From assembly GCA_031418035.1 (NCBI GenBank), contig JANOWU010000315.1, positions 1-41,940 on the forward strand: a DNA stretch of 41,940 nucleotides. The letters run 5' to 3'. Both the position numbers and the translations under genes were made by a program. The notes beneath the pieces were generated by a model, which worked only from the letters and a program-made list of their open reading frames with translations, was not told the origin of the DNA and searched no databases. Position 1 is the stretch's first letter. Each line of letters opens with the position of its first letter. This DNA is from JANOYY01 sp031418035. GTDB taxonomy: Bacteria > Actinomycetota > Acidimicrobiia > Acidimicrobiales > JANYDT01. Positions 23,792 to 30,254 of this stretch are shown here, one piece after another.

Positions 23792-24778
23792 ATGAGCGTC
23801 GTGGGAAGAAAAACGAAAGACTCAGGCGTCGATGGCCTGTTGGTGATCGATAAGCCGGCGGGGTGGACGAGTCACGACGTCGTTGCCAAATGCCGCGGTG
23901 CCTACGCGCAGCGTCGGTGCGGGCACGCGGGCACCCTCGATCCCGATGCGACCGGCGTGTTGCTCGTCGGTTTTGGAAACGCCACGAAGCTGCTGACCTT
24001 CCTCACCGATCTTCCCAAGACGTACACCACTGAAATGGTCATGGGCGCAACGACCAATACGCTCGACGACAGTGGCGAGATTCTCGAACGCTTTGAGATG
24101 CCCACCCTCTCGGTACAAGATCTGCAGACGGCGGCCCAGCAGTTCGTCGGCAACATCTTGCAGATCCCGCCGATGGTCTCGGCCGTTCAGGTCGGTGGTG
24201 TCCGACTTCACCAACTCGCGCGACAGGGCATCGAGATCGAGCGCGCACCCAGGCCCGTTACGGTGTATCGCTTCGATGTGTTAAGTGCACTTGGTAACAA
24301 CGTTTTCGCGGCTGAGGTTGTCTGCGGAAGCGGAACATATGTACGCACACTTGTCGACGATCTCGGGAAGGCGGTGGGCGGCGGCGCCCACCTTCGAAAT
24401 CTGCGTCGGACGGCAATCGGATCTTTCGCCGCTGCTGATGGCGATTCGCCGCTGCGCCCGGGCTTCGGCGATCGTCCCCTTGCCACCCCGGCAGACGCGC
24501 TTCGGGACTATCCGGCACTTCGTGTCGACGACGACATGACCGGGCGCATCCGAAACGGAGTGGTTCTTGACCGGGACCATTTCGCAACCGGGGACGTCAC
24601 CGGTCCACAGCGAGTGCTTGCCCCGGACGGTCAACTGCTTGCGGTGTACGAGGTGAACGGCCAGCGGTTTCGGCCACTCGTGGTTCTCCCGAGTCGCGAG
24701 GGGACGGGGGAGTCTCAAGCCGTGCGTGCGACCGACGAGGTGACAGGTAACGTGGATCGCCGTGCAGATCATTCGTGA
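23792..24778 (+). CDS. truB: tRNA pseudouridine(55) synthase TruB
   Basis: Makes pseudouridine 55 in the T-arm of tRNA. The N-terminal DGLLVIDKPAGWTSHDVV and the catalytic GHAGTLDPDATGVL (Asp at residue 50) are present, with IPPMVSAVQVGGVRLHQLAR and GSGTYVRTLVDDLG further on. The length of 328 aa includes an actinobacterial-type C-terminal region. The start is ATG 23792. The 3' end overlaps the start of ribF by 17 bp, implying coupled translation. Confidence 0.96.
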   Translation: MSVVGRKTKDSGVDGLLVIDKPAGWTSHDVVAKCRGAYAQRRCGHAGTLDPDATGVLLVGFGNATKLLTFLTDLPKTYTTEMVMGATTNTLDDSGEILERFEMPTLSVQDLQTAAQQFVGNILQIPPMVSAVQVGGVRLHQLARQGIEIERAPRPVTVYRFDVLSALGNNVFAAEVVCGSGTYVRTLVDDLGKAVGGGAHLRNLRRTAIGSFAAADGDSPLRPGFGDRPLATPADALRDYPALRVDDDMTGRIRNGVVLDRDHFATGDVTGPQRVLAPDGQLLAVYEVNGQRFRPLVVLPSREGTGESQAVRATDEVTGNVDRRADHS

Positions 24779-25718
24779 CCTAGGTTCGGCCCTGCCGAGC
24801 GCGACACGTACCGTCGTGACAATTGGTGCCTATGACGGCGTTCACATCGGTCATCAGGCGCTCATCACCAAGGTCTGTGAACTTGCCGCGGCCCGCGGCC
24901 TGGCCAGCGCCGTCGTTACGTTTGACCGCCATCCCGCCTCGGTCGTTCGTCCCGAGTCGGCGCCCAAGCTGATTTGCGATGCCGAACAGAAGCTCGAACT
25001 TCTCGCATCCACCGGTATCGACGCGACCTGGCAGGTCGTCTTCGACACGAATCGGTCGACGGAGTCCGCCGAGGACTTCGTTCGGTCCGTCCTCGTCGAC
25101 AAGCTCCGGGCCAGTGTCATCGTGGTCGGCGACGATTTTCACTTCGGCAAGGGCCGACGGGGCAACGTCGAACTCTTGAAGTCGATGGGTGTCGAACATG
25201 GCTTCGAGGTGCTGGGCCTCGAGCTCGTCGCCGGACCCGGACAGGGGGCGAGCACCAAAGTTTCGAGCACCGAGATCCGCCGCCGCATCGTCGGTGGCGA
25301 CCTCCGAGGCGCAGCCGCACTGTTGGGGCGACACCACGAGCTGCGTGGAACTGTCGTTCACGGCGACGCCCGCGGGCGCACGTTGGGGTTCCCCACGGCA
25401 AACGTCGCCATCCCCGAAGGCATGTGTACGCCGGCCGAGGGCATCTACGCGAGTTGGTACCTTCGCCCGGACGGCGTGCGTCTCCCCGCCGCGGTCAACT
25501 TCGGGCGTCGACCCATGTTCTACGACGCGCAGCCCTACTCGTTGCTCGAAGCCTTCGTCCTCGACTTCTCCGACGACCTGTACGGCGAGATCGCCCGGGT
25601 CCAGTTCGTCGAACGCCTGCGCGCCGAAGCCAAGTTCGATTCCCTCGATGCCCTGATCGCGCAAATGGACGCCGACGTCGCCCGAGCCCGGACGATCCTG
25701 GCCGCCGAACCCGTCTGA
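24762..25718 (+). CDS. ribF: Bifunctional riboflavin kinase / FAD synthetase
   Basis: Converts riboflavin to FMN and FMN to FAD. The N-terminal adenylyltransferase half has TIGAYDGVHIGHQALI, FDRHPASVVRP and VGDDFHFGKGRRGNV, plus SSTEIRRRI. The C-terminal kinase half has GTVVHGDARGRTLGFPTANV and VNFGRRPMF. Length 318 aa is normal. The start is GTG 24762, inside the end of truB; no better start exists further on before TIGAYDGVH. The FMN/FAD it supplies would serve the FAD oxidase and flavin reductase in this window among others. Confidence 0.96.
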   Translation: MQIIRDLGSALPSATRTVVTIGAYDGVHIGHQALITKVCELAAARGLASAVVTFDRHPASVVRPESAPKLICDAEQKLELLASTGIDATWQVVFDTNRSTESAEDFVRSVLVDKLRASVIVVGDDFHFGKGRRGNVELLKSMGVEHGFEVLGLELVAGPGQGASTKVSSTEIRRRIVGGDLRGAAALLGRHHELRGTVVHGDARGRTLGFPTANVAIPEGMCTPAEGIYASWYLRPDGVRLPAAVNFGRRPMFYDAQPYSLLEAFVLDFSDDLYGEIARVQFVERLRAEAKFDSLDALIAQMDADVARARTILAAEPV

Positions 25719-25788
25719 CCCGCCGAACCCGCTTGAACCCGGCCTGAAACCGCCGAACCGCTGACCCTGCTAGCCTTGTCCGGTTCCC

Positions 25789-25810
25789 TTGGCCGGTCTC
25801 GACGGGCCAA
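25789..25810 (+). promoter_or_regulatory. Inverted repeat in the rpsO leader
   Basis: TTGGCC (25789-25794) and GGCCAA (25805-25810) can form a 6-bp stem with a 10-nt loop, ending 12 bp before the rpsO Shine-Dalgarno sequence. S15 represses its own mRNA through leader structure in several bacteria, so this is a candidate site; no known S15-site consensus was matched. Upstream, TAGCCT at 25771-25776 could be a -10 element, without a convincing -35. Confidence 0.3.
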
Positions 25811-25834
25811 ACGGTGTCACAGATAAGGAAAATC

Positions 25835-26092
25835 ATGCCTGATAAGGCCAAAACAATTGTCGAAAACCGCAAGCACGAGACCGATACCGGGTCGCCTGAA
25901 GTGCAGATTGCGATTCTGACCGAGCGCATCAACCACCTGAACGATCATCTCAAGATCCACAAGCATGACCACCACACCCGTCGTGGCCTGCTCCAGATGG
26001 TGGGTCGTCGTCGTCGACTTCTCGACTACGTCGCTGGAATCAACATCGAGCGGTATCGAGCGATCATCGCCAAGCACGGCTTGCGTCGCTAA
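25835..26092 (+). CDS. rpsO: 30S ribosomal protein S15
   Basis: Primary 16S rRNA-binding protein of the small subunit. The family core HETDTGSPEVQIAILTERI, HHTRRGLLQMVGRRRRLLDY and IERYRAIIAKHGLR is complete. At 85 aa, the start ATG 25835 has AAGGAAA upstream (25826-25832). The in-frame GTG at 25814 would translate the Shine-Dalgarno region and is rejected. It is followed by a hairpin and then pnp, the classical rpsO-pnp pair. Confidence 0.97.
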   Translation: MPDKAKTIVENRKHETDTGSPEVQIAILTERINHLNDHLKIHKHDHHTRRGLLQMVGRRRRLLDYVAGINIERYRAIIAKHGLRR

Positions 26093-26110
26093 ACCAAAGA
26101 TCTGTTGACG

Positions 26111-26130
26111 GGGCGGCCGAAAGGCCGCCC
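26111..26130 (+). terminator. Perfect hairpin with GAAA tetraloop after rpsO
   Basis: GGGCGGCC (26111-26118) pairs with GGCCGCCC (26123-26130) around a GAAA (GNRA-type) tetraloop. It lies 18 bp after the rpsO stop. There is no T-run, so it may terminate partially, protect the rpsO mRNA 3' end, or both. Confidence 0.75.
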
Positions 26131-26261
26131 TCGTCGTAGAAATCGGCTCCAGTCCGCGTTCTTGCCGTACCGGCGAGGCAAACTGGAAACGCAGCAAACA
26201 CGCAGTACACAACCCAGTTTCAGGACATCCCTGAATTCGAGCCCGTAAGGACGGTCAGTGT

Positions 26262-26316
26262 CCAGTGGTGAATCACCAGCGTCTCCTGTTCGAGAACGTT
26301 GGTGGTCGACCACTGG
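26262..26316 (+). promoter_or_regulatory. Long structured hairpin in the rpsO-pnp intergenic RNA
   Basis: The 308-bp rpsO-pnp gap has no credible gene but strong RNA structure. The main hairpin pairs 26262-26269 with 26309-26316 (CCAGTGGT/ACCACTGG). After a 2x2 internal loop and two weaker pairs, 26274-26281 pairs with 26297-26304 (CACCAGCG/CGTTGGTG). A bulged A at 26296 is followed by TCTC/GAGA and a 6-nt loop, giving about 22 pairs. A second hairpin, 26344-26389 (outer GGACC/GGTCC, inner CCCACC/GGTGGG), sits directly before the pnp Shine-Dalgarno sequence. In E. coli and Streptomyces the rpsO-pnp leader is an RNase III substrate used for PNPase autoregulation; by analogy this is the likely role. 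Confidence 0.65.
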
Positions 26317-26400
26317 GAACTGGCCAGACGGGCTCCTCAACCCGGACCTGCGCACGCCCACCACACGGGTGGGTCAACGAGGCGGGTCCATAGGAGATAT

Positions 26401-28926
26401 ATGGCAGAACAAACAACGGTGTCGGCCCCCATTGCGGGCACGACCAAAACCCTTTCGTTTTCGACCGGCAAACTCGCTCAGCAGAGCCAGGGTGCCGTCG
26501 TTGCGATGATCGGACGCACCAGCGTCCTCACCACCGCCAACGCCGCCAAAGGCGTCCGCGATGGCATCGATTTCTTCCCGCTGACCGTCGACGTCGAAGA
26601 GCGGGCGTACGCAGCAGGCAAGATCCCCGGCTCGTTCTTTCGCCGTGAGGGCCGTCCCACCGATGCGGCAATTCTCACCTGCCGTCTGACGGACCGACCG
26701 CTTCGTCCGTCGTTCCCCGATGGCTTCCGCAACGAAACCCAGATCGTCACCACGGTCATCGGCGCCGATCAGGAAAACCCCCACGACATCTTGTCGATCA
26801 ACGCGGCATCCGCGGCCCTCATGATCTCGGGCATTCCCTTCGACGGCCCGATCGGCGCAGTCCGCGTCGCCTACTCCATCGAGGGCGATTGGATTCCGCA
26901 CCCCACCTTCGAGGAGGGCGAAGAATCCACGTTCGAGCTCGTCGTGGCCGGTCGTCAACTCGACGACGGCGACGTCGCCATCATGATGGTTGAAGCCGGT
27001 GGCACCGAGAAGTCGTGGAAGTACTACGAAGACGGCGCACCGAAGGTGACCGAAGAAGTCATCGCCGATGGCCTCGAGGCAGCGAAGACGTGGATCAAAG
27101 AGTCGATTGCACTGCAGCTCGAACTCGTGAAGGCCGCGGGAACCCGTGCGCCGCTGTCGTACGTTCCCGTCCTCGACTACGGCGACGACGTGTACGCAGC
27201 CGTTGAGAAGGTCGGCACCAAGACGATGGAGCCGGCGACGAAGATCGTCATCAAGGCCGAGCGTGAGGCTGCGCTCTCGGTAGCGACCAGCGAAATCGTC
27301 GCTGCCCTCGTGGGAACTGCCGACAAACCCGGCGAATTCGCAGGCCGCGAGAAGGAAATCAAGGAAGCGGCACGAAGCCTGCAAAAGAAGATCGTCCGCA
27401 AGCGCGTCGTCGAAACCGGTGAGCGCATCGACGGCCGCGGTCCGCGTGACCTGCGTCCGGTCAGCGCGGAAGTTGGCATCATCTCGACGGCGCACGGCAC
27501 CGGCTTGTTCCAGCGTGGTGAAACGCAGGTGTTGAACGTATGCACACTTGCTATGCCGAAGATGAACCAGATGCTCGACACGCTCGAACCTGTCGACAAG
27601 AAGTACTTCATGCATCACTACAACATGCCGCCGTCCGCCAACGGCGAAACGGGTCGCGTCGGTTCGCCGAAGCGCCGCGAGATCGGCCACGGCAAGTTGG
27701 CAGAACGGGCACTGCTCCCCGTCGTGCCGAGCCAGGAAGAGTTTTCCTACGCCATTCGATTGGTCAGCGAAGTCCTTGCCTCGAACGGTTCAACGTCTAT
27801 GGGTTCGGTCTGTTCAGCGTCGATGTCACTCATGGATGCCGGTGTGCCGATCAAGGCCGCCGTTGCGGGTATCGCGATGGGTTTGATCTTCGCCGAAGGT
27901 AAGTACACAACCCTTACCGACATTCTCGGCGCGGAAGATGCATTCGGCGACATGGACTTCAAAGTCGCCGGAACAAGCGAATTCGTGACCGCCCTCCAGC
28001 TCGACACCAAGATCGACGGCATTCCCGCCGACGTCCTCGGTGCGGCGCTGCAGCAGGCGAAGGAAGCTCGTCTGAAGATTCTCGACGTGATGAACGCCGC
28101 CATTTCGGCGCCGCGAGCCGAGGTCAACGAGACGGCTCCGAAGATCGTCAGCTTCGAGATCCCCATGGACAAGATCGGCGAGGTGATCGGGCCGAAGGGC
28201 AAGGTCATCAACGCGATGCAGCAGGAGACCGGCGCCGACATCACGATCGACGACGACGGCCGAGTCGGCATCGTGTCGATCGGGTCAACGGACAGTGCAG
28301 CAGTCGCCGAAGCCCGACGTCGTATCGAGTTGATTCTCGATCCGCCAAAGGCCGAAGTTGGCGCCGTGTACATGGGCAAGGTCGTTTCCACGACCAAGTT
28401 CGGTGCCTTCATCAACATCTTGCCGGGCCGCGACGGACTGCTGCATATCTCCAAGGCCGGCAAGGGCAAGCGCATTGCCACGGTCGAAGAGGTGCTCAAT
28501 CTTGGCGATTCGGTCGAGGTCCGTGTCGACGATATCGACGCACAGGGCAAGGTCTCGTTGAACTACGCGGATGCGCCTGCCGAGGCTCCGGGCGAGCGTG
28601 CCGAACGTTCGAGCGGCGAGCGCGGTGAGCGCAGCGACCGAGGCGATCGGGGTGACCGAGGACCGCGTGATCGCGATCGCGGCCCGCGTCGTGAAGGCGG
28701 CCGTGATGGAGGATCCTCCAGCGGTGGCTCCTCAGGAGGTGCGCGCGCCGCCCGTCCCGAAGGTGCCGTGAGCTTCGACGAATCCTTCGACGCGGAGATC
28801 GCTGCGGAGTTCGGCGATCTTGGTCCGGCGCCCGCCGAAGGCGACGAACTGCGCGAGGAAAGCTCAACCGGCGGCGGACCCCGCCGCAACCCTCGCCCCG
28901 GTGGCGGACGCGGACCACGCCGATAA
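26401..28926 (+). CDS. pnp: Polyribonucleotide nucleotidyltransferase (PNPase)
   Basis: 3'-to-5' phosphorolytic exoribonuclease and RNA polymerase of the degradosome. Two RNase PH domains (~10-150 and ~325-545; the second with DAFGDMDFKVAGT carrying the catalytic Asp residues) flank the helical domain. A KH domain (PMDKIGEVIGPKGKVINAM) and an S1 domain (GKVVSTTKFGAFINILPGRDG) follow. The last ~120 residues are an Arg/Gly/Glu-rich disordered tail with ERGERSDRGDRG-type repeats, probably RNA-binding. The start is ATG 26401 (841 aa) after AGGAG at 26392-26396; an in-frame ORF opening further upstream only translates the leader hairpins. Confidence 0.97.
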   Translation: MAEQTTVSAPIAGTTKTLSFSTGKLAQQSQGAVVAMIGRTSVLTTANAAKGVRDGIDFFPLTVDVEERAYAAGKIPGSFFRREGRPTDAAILTCRLTDRPLRPSFPDGFRNETQIVTTVIGADQENPHDILSINAASAALMISGIPFDGPIGAVRVAYSIEGDWIPHPTFEEGEESTFELVVAGRQLDDGDVAIMMVEAGGTEKSWKYYEDGAPKVTEEVIADGLEAAKTWIKESIALQLELVKAAGTRAPLSYVPVLDYGDDVYAAVEKVGTKTMEPATKIVIKAEREAALSVATSEIVAALVGTADKPGEFAGREKEIKEAARSLQKKIVRKRVVETGERIDGRGPRDLRPVSAEVGIISTAHGTGLFQRGETQVLNVCTLAMPKMNQMLDTLEPVDKKYFMHHYNMPPSANGETGRVGSPKRREIGHGKLAERALLPVVPSQEEFSYAIRLVSEVLASNGSTSMGSVCSASMSLMDAGVPIKAAVAGIAMGLIFAEGKYTTLTDILGAEDAFGDMDFKVAGTSEFVTALQLDTKIDGIPADVLGAALQQAKEARLKILDVMNAAISAPRAEVNETAPKIVSFEIPMDKIGEVIGPKGKVINAMQQETGADITIDDDGRVGIVSIGSTDSAAVAEARRRIELILDPPKAEVGAVYMGKVVSTTKFGAFINILPGRDGLLHISKAGKGKRIATVEEVLNLGDSVEVRVDDIDAQGKVSLNYADAPAEAPGERAERSSGERGERSDRGDRGDRGPRDRDRGPRREGGRDGGSSSGGSSGGARAARPEGAVSFDESFDAEIAAEFGDLGPAPAEGDELREESSTGGGPRRNPRPGGGRGPRR

Positions 28927-28947
28927 AGCCTTCCGACACCCTTCCCC

Positions 28948-29026
28948 CTTGTGGTGCGTTTGCCACCCTTGGGGTGCGTTGGGCCACCCCAAACGCACCA
29001 CAAGCTACCCAAACGCACCACAAGCC
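28948..29026. repeat. Palindromic repeat family 2, copy C
   Basis: The 15-mer CTTGTGGTGCGTTTG at 28948-28962 recurs inverted at 28990-29004 and 29010-29024 (CAAACGCACCACAAG). A degenerate forward copy lies at about 28968-28982. The whole ~78-bp block recurs at 30080-30158. It lies between the pnp stop and the M14-like gene. The stretch from here to that gene shows no convincing gene. Confidence 0.9.
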
Positions 29027-29112
29027 CGGCCGAGGTTCATGGCGCGGGCTAGCTCAGGGTCTGGAGTGAGTATGGCGCCGATGTACTCGGCGTGGCGTAG
29101 AGATGCTGGACT

Positions 29113-30060
29113 GTGTCGATGTCAACCGAAGCAGTCAGGCCGATAGGCGTACCGGGCGTCCCCTGGGGCCCATCGGAACGAGCGCAGTGGAAAGCGCAGC
29201 AGTCTGTCAAACGCAGTTACGCCGACGACGTTCTGCGGCGCATCGAAGGTCTCCGCAACTCGTGGGACGTCGTGGAGTACGGCAGCCTCGACGCCACCGA
29301 CGATGGTCACCCGCTGGTCGCCTTGCGTAGTCGTGGGTGGTCGAATGACGGCCCTGTCGCCGTGATCACGGGAGGCGTCCATGGCTATGAGACAAGCGGG
29401 GTTCTAGGCGCGCTTAACTTCGCGGAGGAGTACGTGCGCCGCTTCATCGGGCACATCGACGTGCTTGTCGCACCGTGCGTGAGCCCGTGGGCCTACGAGC
29501 GAATTCATCGATGGAACGCCGCAGCGATCGATCCCAATCGATCCTTTCGCGACCACACGCCGGTTGTCGAAGCCTCGGCGCTCATGCGCCTTGTTGCCCC
29601 GTTCCGCGACCGGGTCATCGTGCACCTCGACCTGCACGAAACGACGGACTCCGACGAAACAGAGTTTCGACCGGCACTCTCCGCCCGAGACGGCGTCGAC
29701 TATGAGCCGGGCGAAATCCCAGACGGCTTCTACCTTTGCGGTGACACCGAGAACCCCGAACTCGAGTTCCAAGCAGCGGTGATCCGTGCGGTTTCGAACG
29801 TCACGCACATTGCGCCGGCCGACGCACGAGGCGAGATCATCGCAACACCCATCTCGGCGCCCGGCGTCATCTTGTACCCGATGCGTGAGCTGGGGCTGTG
29901 CGCCGGGATCACCGACGCCTCCTTCACCACGACGACCGAGGTGTACCCCGACAGCCCTCGCACGTCACCCGACGAATGCGTCGCCGCTCAGGTCGTCGCT
30001 GCGTGCGCGGGCATCGAGTTCGCCCTCGACGCCACCCCGCGAGGCGGCGTTTGCGCGTGA
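29113..30060 (+). CDS. M14/AstE-like zinc hydrolase (carboxypeptidase or deacylase)
   Basis: Zinc hydrolase of the M14 / succinylglutamate desuccinylase-aspartoacylase superfamily. Zinc ligands are His90 and Glu93 in GGVHGYETSG (HxxE motif), with the third ligand His175 in IVHLDLHETTDSD. DPNRSFRD matches the conserved Asn-Arg substrate-carboxylate-binding element. No signal peptide is visible, so it is probably cytoplasmic. The frame opens with GTG 29113, and ATG 29119 is an equally good start (313 aa). It is a stand-alone gene framed by the two copies of repeat family 2, convergent with the GGDEF/EAL gene. The substrate is unknown. Confidence 0.8.
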   Translation: MSMSTEAVRPIGVPGVPWGPSERAQWKAQQSVKRSYADDVLRRIEGLRNSWDVVEYGSLDATDDGHPLVALRSRGWSNDGPVAVITGGVHGYETSGVLGALNFAEEYVRRFIGHIDVLVAPCVSPWAYERIHRWNAAAIDPNRSFRDHTPVVEASALMRLVAPFRDRVIVHLDLHETTDSDETEFRPALSARDGVDYEPGEIPDGFYLCGDTENPELEFQAAVIRAVSNVTHIAPADARGEIIATPISAPGVILYPMRELGLCAGITDASFTTTTEVYPDSPRTSPDECVAAQVVAACAGIEFALDATPRGGVCA

Positions 30061-30079
30061 GGTGACCCGCCCGTCGAGC

Positions 30080-30158
30080 CTTGTGGTGCGTTTGACACCC
30101 GTGTGGTGCGTTTGGGCTGGCGGAACGCACCACAAGCTACCCAGACGCACCACAAGCC
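30080..30158. repeat. Palindromic repeat family 2, copy D
   Basis: Same architecture as copy C. The forward 15-mer CTTGTGGTGCGTTTG is at 30080-30094 and a second forward copy lies at about 30101-30114. Two inverted copies lie at about 30125-30136 and 30142-30156, with a few substitutions. It lies between the convergent ends of the M14-like and GGDEF/EAL genes. Confidence 0.9.
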
Positions 30159-30193
30159 TGGACAAGCGCGACCCGGGACCAGCGCGCCGCACC

Positions 30194-30254
30194 CGGGACC
30201 AGCGGAGCGAGCTACGGGAATAGTGACGCGGGACCAGCGGAGCGAGCTACGGGA
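30194..30254. repeat. Perfect 26-bp direct repeat at the 3' end of the GGDEF/EAL gene
   Basis: Positions 30194-30219 and 30229-30254 are identical over 26 bp (cgggaccagcggagcgagct then acggga). A partial third copy, cgggaccagcg, lies at 30174-30184. The right copy contains the stop codon and last codons of the minus-strand GGDEF/EAL gene, so the left copies look like tandem duplications of that gene end. Confidence 0.85.

Noticed and set aside
26299..26400. N-terminal extension of PNPase from 26299
   Set aside because: This translates the structured leader; ATG 26401 has a good AGGAG and starts the family match.
29028..29103. Minus-strand coding-looking remnant (AEYIGAILTPDPELARAMN) between repeat copy C and the M14-like gene
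   Set aside because: About 25 residues with no start, reading into the repeat; possible gene remnant, but too short to support.
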